The position numbers and the translations under genes were made by a program. From Paenibacillus_V sp046244365 (GTDB lineage Bacteria; Bacillota; Bacilli; Paenibacillales; NBRC-103111), in NCBI RefSeq assembly GCF_046244365.1, contig NZ_CP176395.1:8494001-8558000 (forward strand): DNA of 64,000 nucleotides, read 5' to 3'. Below, piece by piece: positions 42,818 through 51,006 of this stretch. The notes under the pieces are model-generated. The model ran no database searches, was not told the origin of the DNA, and saw only the letters and a program-made list of their open reading frames with translations. Numbering within the stretch: the stretch's first letter is position 1; the number at the start of each line of letters is the position of its first letter.

Positions 42818-42844
42818 TATATTGATACTATAGGGGCATACAGG
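42818..42844 (+). promoter_or_regulatory. Candidate sigma-E (sporulation) promoter before map
   Basis: TTATATT (42818-42824), 12 or 13 nt, CATACAGG (42837-42844). It fits the mother-cell sigma-E pattern and points towards the methionine aminopeptidase gene. Overlapping bases 42825-42836 read ATACTATAGGGG, a 12-mer that also precedes the coat-like gene at 2240. Confidence 0.4.
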
Positions 42845-42906
42845 GCGCCCAACGGGGCGCCGTAAACCCAAACCATGACATCTGTACGATTAAAGGAGGG
42901 CCCGCT

Positions 42907-43659
42907 TTGGTTACCATTAAAACAAAAGAGCAAATCGCTCGCATGAAGCAAGCCGGCCAAATTCTCGCCGACATTCATAAAGAAATCCGCCGGATGATCA
43001 AACCAGGCGTAACGACCTGGGAAATCGACCAATTCGCCGAATCCTACATGCGCAGCCACGGCGCTACGCCGGAGCAAATCGGCTACCGGGGCTACGAATA
43101 CGCTACGTGCGCTTCCATTAACGATGTCATCTGCCATGGCTTTCCGAAGCGCGAGCCTCTGCAGAACGGCGATATCGTCAAAATCGACATGGTCGTCAAC
43201 CTGAACGGCTGGCTGGCCGACTCGGCTTGGTGCTACGCGGTCGGAACCGTCTCCAAGGAAGCGGAAAACCTGATGGCCACGACCAAAGAGGCGCTGTACC
43301 GGGGAATCGCGCAAGCGAGACCGGGCAACCGAATCGGCGATATTTCGCATGCAATCCAGTCGTTCGCGGAAGAACGCGGGTATTCGGTGGTGCGCGATTT
43401 TACCGGGCATGCGATCGGGCAGACGATTCACGAGGACCCTCATGTTCCCCACTACGGCCCTCCGGGACGCGGACTTCGGCTTAAGGAAGGCATGGTCATC
43501 ACGATCGAACCGATGATCAACACCGGGGCGTACGGTACGCAGATCGACGCCGACGGCTGGACGGCCCGCACGATCGACGGAGGCTTGTCCTGCCAGTATG
43601 AGCACACGGTTGCGATTACGGCCGACGGCCCCTATATTTTGACGGATCAAGACGAGTAA
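42907..43659 (+). CDS. map: Type I methionine aminopeptidase
   Basis: A 250-residue enzyme that removes the initiator Met from new proteins. VICHGFPKREPLQNGDIVKI DM is the start of the metal-binding set; the ligands D (DMVV), D (ADSAW), H (GHAIGQTIHEDPHV), E (ITIEPMI) and E (CQYEHT) are all visible. The start is TTG 42907, with AAAGGAGGG just upstream. It is not in a ribosomal-protein operon here, so it could be a second (MapB-like) copy. A possible sigma-E promoter lies upstream. Confidence 0.93.
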   Translation: MVTIKTKEQIARMKQAGQILADIHKEIRRMIKPGVTTWEIDQFAESYMRSHGATPEQIGYRGYEYATCASINDVICHGFPKREPLQNGDIVKIDMVVNLNGWLADSAWCYAVGTVSKEAENLMATTKEALYRGIAQARPGNRIGDISHAIQSFAEERGYSVVRDFTGHAIGQTIHEDPHVPHYGPPGRGLRLKEGMVITIEPMINTGAYGTQIDADGWTARTIDGGLSCQYEHTVAITADGPYILTDQDE

Positions 43660-43733
43660 CCGCGTCATTAAGGTCCGCTAATTATGGTATAATCGTTGAA
43701 AAACGCGCATACCTGCTACGAAAGGAAACGTCT

Positions 43734-45431
43734 ATGCTCCGGTTCGGTCATCTTCCCCTAATTCGTTCCTACGTCTCCGTTTCCCCTAAGCTCTCGGGTG
43801 CGGAGGCTTCCAAACAGCATAAAGCCGAGCCGTACGTCGTCATCGAAAGCGATCCGCCTTACGTGCTTACCGCAAACGAATTTGCCGCGGCAGCGGAGGA
43901 GGCCGGTCAACGACCGGTGATCGAAGCCTTGGAAAAAGCCGCGATCGCCCCCTCCTCCGTCTTAACCGCGGAAGAGCTGTCGTCCGCTGACCCCGACTGG
44001 GCCCGGCCTCTGCTGATCCGCCGCGAAGCGGGCGGCGGCTGGGACGGCATCGTCACCGCCGCCGAACTGGCTCCGCGGCTGATCAAGGAACACAAACAGC
44101 TGTGGGCCTATTTCATGACGCTTGCGGAGACGGTCGGCGATGCGGTTACAGCCGTGGACAAATTCGGCAAGGTGCTCTGCTGGAACACGGCGGCGGAGCA
44201 GACGTACGATATCAAGCGCGAGCAGATCGTCGGACAAACGATCGGCGAGCATTTCGAAGCGGAATCGATCATGCTCTACCGGATTTTGGACGAAGGGCGC
44301 ACGGTCCGGCAGGTGTACCACCAGCCGACGGCGGACAAGCACGTGCTTATTAACGCCTCGCCGATTGTCGAAGCGAATGAAATTATCGGCGGCATCGCCA
44401 CCGAGCACGACATTACGCGGGTTGTCCGCTTGAATAAGGAGCTGTACGAGGCTCCCTTATGGCTTGAACATGAGCGCCCGGTCGACCTGTTCATGAGCGT
44501 GGACGGCATGCAGCCGGCGATCAAGCAGGCGCTTAAGGTCGCCTCCACTGACAGCGCGGTGCTGCTTATCGGGGAGCATGGCTCGGAGAACGAGCTGCTC
44601 GCCCAGGCCGTACACGATGCCAGCGCCAGGCAGAACGGGCCGTTCCTCTCCGTCAATTGTGGAGCGTTCCCTGCCGGCATTCTGGAGACCGAGCTGTTCG
44701 GCTACCAGAGCGGCGCCTTTACCGGCGCCGAGCCGGAAGCGAGACCCGGCAAGCTGGAGCAAGCCGGCGGCGGCACCTTGTTCATTGACGAAATCGACGA
44801 GCTGCCCGCAGAGCTTCAGGTAAAGCTGCTGCAAACGATCGAGCAGGGCTCCTTCACCCGCCCCGGCTTCCCTGAGCCTATTCGGGTAAACGCCCGGATT
44901 ATCGCCTCTGCGGCACCCGTCTTATATGACAAATGGAAGCAGGGCATTTTCAAAAGCTCGCTCTACTACAAATTAAGCGCCGTCAGCATTACGATTCCGC
45001 CGCTCCGCGAGCGTACGGAAGACATCCCGCAGCTTGTTCAGTTTTTCCTGCGGCAATTCAGCGCCAAATACCAGAAGCCGCTGCCAAGGCTGGATACGCC
45101 GGTTATGTCGGCGCTTATGAACTATGACTGGCCGGGCAACGTACGCGAGCTGCAGCAAGTGGCCGAGCGTTTCGTCCTGCTGCAGCAGGACAACGGAACG
45201 GTCCGTCTCGAAGACGTGCCAAAGGAAATGCTCGCCGATACCGGCGAAGACGCGGTCGAAGATGCGGGCACGGACATGCTTCTGAAAGCCCGCGTGTCCG
45301 AGGAGCAGGAAGCGGCCATGATCGAGGAAGCGCTGCGCAAAACATACGGCAATAAAAGCGCCGCAGCCAAGCTGCTCGGCATTTCCCGGGCGACGCTCTA
45401 TAACAAAATGCGGGAGTACGGCTTGGGGTAA
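43734..45431 (+). CDS. PAS-containing sigma-54-type activator with degenerate Walker A
   Basis: A 565-residue regulator. Residues about 120-235 hold a PAS domain (GDAVTAVDKFGKVLCWNTAA), about 255-480 an AAA+ sigma-54 interaction domain and about 525-565 a Fis helix-turn-helix (GNKSAAAKLLGISRATLYNK). GAFTGA and the Walker B GTLFIDEIDE are intact, but the Walker A region reads GEHGSENELLAQ where GExGTGKE is normal, so the catalytic Lys is replaced by Asn. The protein may thus be a non-hydrolysing variant or a regulator that does not drive sigma-54. The start is ATG 43734 with AAAGGAA. No sigma-54 promoter was recognised in the window. Confidence 0.85.
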   Translation: MLRFGHLPLIRSYVSVSPKLSGAEASKQHKAEPYVVIESDPPYVLTANEFAAAAEEAGQRPVIEALEKAAIAPSSVLTAEELSSADPDWARPLLIRREAGGGWDGIVTAAELAPRLIKEHKQLWAYFMTLAETVGDAVTAVDKFGKVLCWNTAAEQTYDIKREQIVGQTIGEHFEAESIMLYRILDEGRTVRQVYHQPTADKHVLINASPIVEANEIIGGIATEHDITRVVRLNKELYEAPLWLEHERPVDLFMSVDGMQPAIKQALKVASTDSAVLLIGEHGSENELLAQAVHDASARQNGPFLSVNCGAFPAGILETELFGYQSGAFTGAEPEARPGKLEQAGGGTLFIDEIDELPAELQVKLLQTIEQGSFTRPGFPEPIRVNARIIASAAPVLYDKWKQGIFKSSLYYKLSAVSITIPPLRERTEDIPQLVQFFLRQFSAKYQKPLPRLDTPVMSALMNYDWPGNVRELQQVAERFVLLQQDNGTVRLEDVPKEMLADTGEDAVEDAGTDMLLKARVSEEQEAAMIEEALRKTYGNKSAAAKLLGISRATLYNKMREYGLG

Positions 45432-45483
45432 GAAGCTTGTAGGAGCGGCGGCAAGCAGCCGGAATAACGGATATATGAGGCTC

Positions 45484-45581
45484 TGGATGAGTGAAACTTA
45501 GCGGATTTTAGAGGCGCTATTTTGAAGTGTTCTCTGCATGAGCGAGGCTTAACGGATTTTCGCGGCGTTATTTGTATTCGT
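45484..45581 (+). repeat. Two direct copies of the AGCGGATTTT element
   Basis: Copy 1 (45484-45530) reads AAACTTAGCGGATTTTAGAG and continues GCGCTATTTTG; copy 2 (45537-45581) reads AGGCTTAACGGATTTTCGCG and continues GCGTTATTTG. About 35 of 45 positions agree by eye. Confidence 0.7.
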
Positions 45582-45647
45582 TCAGCCCTATGCAGGCGGC
45601 AATATCTTGTATAAGGCCCTCTCAGTCCGCTAATATCCCCATCTTCT

Positions 45648-45690
45648 GCGGAATCGATCTTTTAGCGCCTCGAAAATCCGTTATTGCAAC
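45648..45690 (-). repeat. Inverted copy of the AGCGGATTTT element
   Basis: The reverse complement reads AATAACGGATTTTCGAGGCG followed by CTAAAAGATCG, matching the direct copies at 45484 and 45537. A further partial inverted copy is at about 45615. Confidence 0.65.
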
Positions 45691-45751
45691 AGAGGGCGCC
45701 CGCTACAAGGCATGTTGACTTCCTATGGAAATCGGTTCTACATGATTGACA

Positions 45752-45800
45752 AATAAACCTCCAATCCGCTTACACATGATAGCGGATTCGGAGGTTTATT
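45752..45800. terminator. Strong hairpin, probable terminator
   Basis: AATAAACCTCC and GGAGGTTTATT with an inner ATCCGCT/AGCGGAT stem and a 10-base loop, 320 bases downstream of the activator gene. Confidence 0.6.
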
Positions 45801-45880
45801 CGTTCATTATGGAAAACTGTCCGTTGATTGCAGTCTCGGAACAGAGCGCCTCAACCCTTTTAGACAGTTTTCTCTGTATT

Positions 45881-46106
45881 AGAAGCCCCTGACGTCGCCT
45901 AATTCCCTTGTTTCAGTTAATCGAGGGAATTAGCGGCCTCTAGGGGCTCTTAATCCCGGCGATCCAGCAAGTTTCGGCTATTTCGCCGGAGATAAGAGTC
46001 TTTTGCGTCGCCTAATTCCCTCGTTTCCGGTTAATCGAGGAAATTAGCAGTCTCCAGGGGCTCTTAATCCCGGCGATCCAGCCAGTTTCGGCTATATCGC
46101 CGAGAT
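45881..46106. repeat. Tandem duplication of a 113-nt palindromic unit
   Basis: Copy A (45881-45993) and copy B (45994-46106) share the CGTCGCCTAATTCCCT start, GGGGCTCTTAATCCCGGCGA middle and TTTCGGCTAT end. Each folds into AGCCCCT/AGGGGCT and CTAATTCCCT/AGGGAATTAG stems in copy A; copy B has mismatches. Confidence 0.8.
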
Positions 46107-46213
46107 AATCCGGGCGAGTTGACTGGCGGCGGCCATAGCCATAGACGGCTATCATTTCCGCCGCCGTATCACGTCCGCGGTTACGAACAGGCGGCCCCCC
46201 TCTTCGCCCCTGC

Positions 46214-47827
46214 TTACAACGTTACAGGGAGCTTCCCCTCTGCCGCAATCTTGCCGGTCAACACCTTGGCGGCGCTTTGCAGCGCCAGGGGCCTCGACTC
46301 GTAGGCAGCCAAATACGTGGAAACGTCCGGGAACCGGCGCAAATCGTAAGGAATCCGCAATGCGACGACGACGAGCTTTTTGCCGAGAGCATGCACGGCT
46401 TGAACCAGCTCGGCTTGCGCAGGGTTCAGCGATGCGTTGTAGGTACCGATGACAATCTGTGCGTACTCGGGCGACTGGGCACGTTCAAGCGTATTCGCCA
46501 GGCGGCTCGACGCTTCGGCAACCGGGATGACAACTTCCTCGGCGTCAACCCCTTCAACCGAAAGCGCATTGCCGAGCGTCGTCTTGATCGCGATCGCCTC
46601 GTCGACGAAGGAGGACACAGCCGCTTCGAAGCTGATGACGAGCGTCTTTACCGCAGCCAGCGGAAGCAGTCCTTGCTCGTCTTTGACAAGCGTGATGCTG
46701 GCTTCGCTGATGCGGCGAGCAACCTCGCGGTGCTCGGCGCTGCCGATCTGCGCAAACGGCAAGTAACCGTCCTTGCCGTCCGATGGCGGGCCGCCCGCAA
46801 GCAAGCCGCGTTTTTGCTTCAGCGCAAGCAGCCGCATGACCGATTCGTCGATACGCGCTTCACTAATGCGTCCGGATTCCACCGCTTCCACGAGCGCTTC
46901 GATCGCTCCCGCCTGCAGATCGAACCGATGGCTGATCAGAACGGTATCGGCCCCCGCTTCAACGGCCATTACTGCAGCCCGAACCGTACCGTAATGGTCG
47001 GAGATCGCCTGCATCTCCATACAGTCCGTCATGATGACACCTTCGTAGCCGAGCTCCTGCCGGAGCAGGCCGGTAAGTACGGCATGCGACAACGTAGCAG
47101 GCAGCTTCTGCGATTCGAATGCCGGAAAGTAAATATGCGACGACATGATCGCATCGACGCCTCCCGCGATCGCACGGCGGAACGGCGCAAGCTCGACTTG
47201 CTCGATTCGCTCCCTGCTATGCGTGATGGTCGGCAGGTCCAGATGGGAATCGACATTCGTGTCCCCGTGCCCCGGAAAATGCTTCGCCGTAGCAACCACA
47301 TCCGCTTCCTGATAGCCGCGGATCGCCGCTATGCCGAAACGGCCGACTTCTTCCGGAGATTCTCCGAATGAGCGGACTCCGATAACCGGATTGTCCGGGT
47401 TGACGTTCACATCGAGCACCGGAGCGAAGTTCAAGTTAATGCCCAGAGCCCTCAGCTCCCGTCCCGAAACGTATGCGGAGCGGTACGCCGAATCCGCCGA
47501 GCCGCCCGCGGCAATCGCCATATTGCCGGGCATCAGCGCCACACCCTCCGTGATGCGGGCCACCATGCCTCCCTCCTGGTCGATGGAGATCCAAAGCGGC
47601 AGCGTGCCCGCATGGACGGCCGATTTCTGCAGCCGCTCGTTTAAGGACGCCACCTGATCTAGCGATCCGATGTTGCGGGCAAACAGGATGACGCCGCCCA
47701 GGTGGTGCTTCTCGATCAGCTCCGTAATCGACTCATTCGGCTCCAAACCTTCAAAGCCCGCTTGTATCATTTGTCCGATTTTTTGCCGCAAGCTCATGGC
47801 TGCGATTCGTTCCGCCAGTTCCTTCAT
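46214..47827 (-). CDS. nagZ: Glycoside hydrolase family 3, beta-N-acetylglucosaminidase (NagZ-like)
   Basis: A 537-residue enzyme. KHFPGHGDTNVDSHLDLPT near residue 180 is the NagZ catalytic loop with the Asp-His dyad, and MTDCMEMQAISDHYG near 262 is the nucleophile region. NagZ releases N-acetylglucosamine from muropeptides and is used in Bacillus for wall recycling. The length fits the two-domain Bacillus form (YbbD/NagZ type) but there is no obvious signal peptide, so it may act inside the cell. The start is ATG 47827 with AAGGGAGAC. It is monocistronic. Confidence 0.9.
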   Translation of the reverse strand: MKELAERIAAMSLRQKIGQMIQAGFEGLEPNESITELIEKHHLGGVILFARNIGSLDQVASLNERLQKSAVHAGTLPLWISIDQEGGMVARITEGVALMPGNMAIAAGGSADSAYRSAYVSGRELRALGINLNFAPVLDVNVNPDNPVIGVRSFGESPEEVGRFGIAAIRGYQEADVVATAKHFPGHGDTNVDSHLDLPTITHSRERIEQVELAPFRRAIAGGVDAIMSSHIYFPAFESQKLPATLSHAVLTGLLRQELGYEGVIMTDCMEMQAISDHYGTVRAAVMAVEAGADTVLISHRFDLQAGAIEALVEAVESGRISEARIDESVMRLLALKQKRGLLAGGPPSDGKDGYLPFAQIGSAEHREVARRISEASITLVKDEQGLLPLAAVKTLVISFEAAVSSFVDEAIAIKTTLGNALSVEGVDAEEVVIPVAEASSRLANTLERAQSPEYAQIVIGTYNASLNPAQAELVQAVHALGKKLVVVALRIPYDLRRFPDVSTYLAAYESRPLALQSAAKVLTGKIAAEGKLPVTL

Positions 47828-48148
47828 GTTGTCTCCCTTCCGTATCTACGTTTGCGTCCTATTCTATCTCTCGCTGAAACGCAGTATTGCCTCATTTCAG
47901 TTATCCCGATGACGGGACCCTAAAAATCGTTATATACCCTCATTATACAAGTTGTGAAATTTTAAAATCAATATTTTATATTTTTATGAAATAATATTTC
48001 AAACATCATGCATAAGACTTGTCCCCGAAAGATTCTTTCTCAGACAATATAGTCGCAATTTGCCTGAACGAATCCATATTCCACGCAAAGAAAAAAGGAC
48101 CGCCCCACAGCCATTTAAGACCTGTTGGGACAGTCCCCTGTAAGAAAA
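47828..48148. other. Interval between NagZ and P5C dehydrogenase genes
   Basis: AT-rich bases 47935-48010 with TGAAATAATATTTCA (6-bp arms, 3-base centre) at 47987-48001, probably part of the NagZ promoter region. A terminator for the P5C dehydrogenase lies at 48097-48136. No gene. Confidence 0.5.
48097..48136 (-). terminator. Terminator of the P5C dehydrogenase gene
   Basis: GGAC, CCC and ACAG pair with CTGT, GGG and GTCC across a 13-base loop; on the minus strand a U-run follows (A6 at 48091-48096). Confidence 0.75.
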
Positions 48149-49720
48149 TTACAATTTGCGCGAAGTCAGCTTAGCCTGCGTAAAGAGGAGCAGGTAGTCA
48201 TGGCCGCCCGCTTTCGAATCGGTGCCCGACATGTTGAATCCGCCGAACGGATGCACGCCGACAAGCGCGCCCGTACATTTGCGGTTAATGTACAAGTTAC
48301 CGCAATGCACGGTCTCCAGCGCTTCTTCGATCCGCTCTTCAACCGCAGAGAAGAAGGCGCCCGTCAAACCGAACTCGGTATCGTTAAACATGTCGATCGC
48401 TTGCTTCCAGTCCTTCGCTTTGGCGATCGCAAGCACCGGCCCGAAAATTTCTTCCTGCATAATGCGCGCTTTCCCGTCCACATCGGCGATGACAGTCGGC
48501 TGAATATAGTAGCCGTTGCCTTCCGCTTTGCCTCCGCCTACGAGCAAACGGCCTTCCGTTTTGCCGATCTCGATGTAGTTCAGAATGCGTTCGTACGACG
48601 TTTTGTCGACGACAGGTCCGATCGGATAGTTTTGCTCCGGCAGGCCGACAACCAGCTTGCTAGCCAGCGCGGCAACCTTTTCGACCACTTCGTCGTAGAC
48701 CGACTCGACGATAATGGCACGGGAGCCGGCGGAACACTTCTGCCCTTGGAAGCCGAAGGCCGAAGCGACGATCGCCGAAGCAGCCGCATCCAAGTCCGCC
48801 GTTTCGTCCACGACGATGCCGTCTTTACCGCCCATTTCCGCTACGAGACGTTTGATCCAAATTTGCCCTTCCGACGTTTGCGCCGCAAGACGGTTGATAT
48901 GCAGGCCGACTTCCTTCGAGCCCGTAAAGCTGATAAAACGCGTTTTGGGGTGCAGCGTCAAGTAGTCGCCCACTTCCGCGCCGCTTCCCGGAATGAAGTT
49001 CAATACGCCGTCCGGCAAGCCGATTTCTTCCATCAGCTCGACGAACTTGTGCGCGATAACCGGTGTTGTCGAAGCCGGCTTCAGCACGACCGTATTGCCG
49101 GACACGATAGCCGCAGTCGTCATGCCGACGCAGATCGCAAGCGGGAAGTTCCAAGGCGGAATCACCACGCCGACGCCAAGCGGGATATACGTAAGACGGT
49201 TGTCCTCGCCTTCCAGCTTCACTAGCGGCTGATGAATCGACGTCTCGCTTAAGCGAATCATTTCACGGGCATAATACTCCATGAAATCGATCGCTTCCGC
49301 CGTATCGGCGTCCGCTTCCGCATAGTTTTTACCGGCTTCGAATACCATCCATGCAGAAAACTCGTGTTTGCGCTCGCGCATCCGTTTAGCGGCCTCGAAC
49401 AGGAATTCCGCGCGTTCGCGCGCAGGAACCTTTTTCCACGTCTCGAATGTCGCCACTGCGGTTTGCATCGCTTTCTCAGCCAGTTCTTTGCTCGCTTTGC
49501 TGACGGTACCGATCGTTTGGTCGATATTTCCCGGGTTGATCGACACGATTTTGTCCTCGGTCACGATTTTCTCCGAACCGATGTGCAGCGGGTAATCTTT
49601 GCCCAGCTCGCTTTTTACTTTAGCCAGCGCCGTTTCCATCGCTTGCTTGTTTTCCGGCAGGTTGAAGTTCGTGAACGGTTCGGTTACGAAAGGCGCGATA
49701 GTCGTTTTCAATTGTGTCAT
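48149..49720 (-). CDS. pruA: 1-pyrroline-5-carboxylate dehydrogenase (glutamate semialdehyde dehydrogenase)
   Basis: A 523-residue aldehyde dehydrogenase. GFQGQKCSAGSRAI holds the catalytic Cys and VAEMGGKDGIVVD the general-base Glu; GSKEVGLHINRLAA is the NAD-binding motif. The NAD-dependent enzyme turns glutamate-5-semialdehyde into glutamate, the second step of proline breakdown. The proline dehydrogenase gene lies directly upstream on the same strand, so both steps are encoded together. The start is ATG 49720 behind AAAGGGGAG. In B. subtilis the counterpart is RocA/YcgN. Confidence 0.95.
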   Translation of the reverse strand: MTQLKTTIAPFVTEPFTNFNLPENKQAMETALAKVKSELGKDYPLHIGSEKIVTEDKIVSINPGNIDQTIGTVSKASKELAEKAMQTAVATFETWKKVPARERAEFLFEAAKRMRERKHEFSAWMVFEAGKNYAEADADTAEAIDFMEYYAREMIRLSETSIHQPLVKLEGEDNRLTYIPLGVGVVIPPWNFPLAICVGMTTAAIVSGNTVVLKPASTTPVIAHKFVELMEEIGLPDGVLNFIPGSGAEVGDYLTLHPKTRFISFTGSKEVGLHINRLAAQTSEGQIWIKRLVAEMGGKDGIVVDETADLDAAASAIVASAFGFQGQKCSAGSRAIIVESVYDEVVEKVAALASKLVVGLPEQNYPIGPVVDKTSYERILNYIEIGKTEGRLLVGGGKAEGNGYYIQPTVIADVDGKARIMQEEIFGPVLAIAKAKDWKQAIDMFNDTEFGLTGAFFSAVEERIEEALETVHCGNLYINRKCTGALVGVHPFGGFNMSGTDSKAGGHDYLLLFTQAKLTSRKL

Positions 49721-49768
49721 GGGAGTCTCCCCTTTAAGCGTATTTTTGAATCGAAAAGGAACGATTGA

Positions 49769-50683
49769 TTATTTAAACATGTTTTTGAGCACGAACCATA
49801 CGTTAGCCGGCCGTTCGGCCAGTCTGCGCATGAAATAGCCGAACCAATCGATGCCGTAAGGCACATAAACCCGCACGCGGTAACCCTCGTCTACAAGACG
49901 CTTCTGCAAATCGACGCAGATCCCGAACAGCATTTGGAATTCGAATTGATCGTTCGAAATGCCTTTTTCCTTGATGAACGCCTTCATATCTGTAATGACC
50001 GTTTCGTCATGGGTGGCGATCGCCGCATAATTGCCGTCCAGCAAATGTTGTTTAATGATGGCACGGAAATTGGCGTCGACGTCCTTTTTCTCCGGGAACG
50101 CTACTTCGGGGGATTCCTTGTAGGCTCCCTTCACCAAGCGGAGGTTAAGACGCATGTCTTTCAGATCGTTGATATCCTGCATCGTTCTGTACAAATAAGC
50201 TTGAACGACGATCCCGACATTATCGTATTCCCGGCGCAGCTCGCGAAGAATATCGAACGAGATTTGACAGTGCGCGAAATCCTCCATATCGATCCGCACA
50301 AAGTTGCCGTATTGCTTGGCCCGATCCAAAATGCGGCGCATGTTGTTCATGCAAAGCTCGCGGCTGATATCGAGCCCGAGCGACGTCATTTTGAGCGAGA
50401 GGTTCGAAGTAACGCCTGCCTGATGAATCGCATCCAGCGTCCTCAAGCACATGTCGGCGGATTCGTTCGCTTCCTCTTCGGTAAATACAAACTCGCCCAG
50501 GTGGTCAAGCGTGACTACCTTGCCTTCACGGTTCAGCTCGCGTACCGCATCGATCGCTTTCTGAATCGTTTCCCCCGCCACGAAGCGGCCCGCGCCAAAC
50601 CGAAGTCCGTATTTTTTGGCCATTTTGTTAGCCGAACGGCTTTTGGCGAGCGATTGAAACATATTGCGCATAACCATTTCCAT
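49769..50683 (-). CDS. Proline dehydrogenase
   Basis: A 304-residue flavoenzyme (PutB/FadM type, single-function). The TIM-barrel motifs VRIDMEDFAHCQISFDILRE and NLRLVKGAYKESPEVAFPEK are typical, with a C-terminal RVYVPYGIDWFGYFMRRLAE. It oxidises proline to pyrroline-5-carboxylate at the membrane. The start is ATG 50683 (GGAGG at 9 nt); 50713 is an alternative. It comes 48 bases before the P5C dehydrogenase gene, forming the full proline-to-glutamate pathway. A GCACA/TGTGC palindrome at 50746-50760 lies in its upstream region. Confidence 0.95.
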   Translation of the reverse strand: MEMVMRNMFQSLAKSRSANKMAKKYGLRFGAGRFVAGETIQKAIDAVRELNREGKVVTLDHLGEFVFTEEEANESADMCLRTLDAIHQAGVTSNLSLKMTSLGLDISRELCMNNMRRILDRAKQYGNFVRIDMEDFAHCQISFDILRELRREYDNVGIVVQAYLYRTMQDINDLKDMRLNLRLVKGAYKESPEVAFPEKKDVDANFRAIIKQHLLDGNYAAIATHDETVITDMKAFIKEKGISNDQFEFQMLFGICVDLQKRLVDEGYRVRVYVPYGIDWFGYFMRRLAERPANVWFVLKNMFK

Positions 50684-51006
50684 GTGGGTCGACCTCCATG
50701 ATGTGCTCATCACGTTTTACAATAGTGTATTATTTTATACATAACGCACAGCATTTGTGCTATGGCCAGCTTCATCCGTTTCTGCATCTCTCGCCTAACC
50801 GTCTTTGACACGGCGCGATCCGCTGCGCGGAGAGCTTTATCCGTCTTTTATGAGCTTATTATACATTCAATTTACACACTTGTATATATATTATACATTT
50901 TTGTTTAATGTGTGTTTATTGGCAAAAGAGTCGAACCATGAAGCGGACCCGAAAAAGCAAAAAAACCGCGTCTTCCGAAGAAGATCGCGGTGCAACTGCA
51001 AAGCTA
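50684..51006. other. Interval between proline dehydrogenase and MORN genes
   Basis: Bases 50840-50935 are very AT-rich. A palindrome GCACA-GCATT-TGTGC (50746-50760) lies upstream of the proline operon. A terminator for the MORN gene is at 50965-50991. No gene. Confidence 0.5.
50965..50991 (-). terminator. Terminator of the MORN-repeat gene
   Basis: ACCGCG/CGCGGT and CTTC/GAAG stems with a run of A on the plus strand (U on the transcript). Confidence 0.7.

Larger units (their letters stand above)
45432..46213. other. Long intergenic repeat region
   Basis: No gene in 780 bases. It contains at least four related 40-60-nt elements around RCGGATTTTMGMGGCGYTA (two direct near 45484 and 45537, two inverted near 45615 and 45650), a strong hairpin (45752-45800), and two tandem copies of a roughly 113-nt unit (45881-46106), each with a CTAATTCCCT...AGGGAATTAG inner stem and an AGCCCCT...AGGGGCT outer stem. 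It is probably a dispersed intergenic repeat family. Confidence 0.7.

Noticed and set aside
50880..50930. AT-rich stretch as a possible origin or attachment site
   Set aside because: No DnaA boxes, no integrase and no direct repeat of att type were seen; it is probably only a promoter region.
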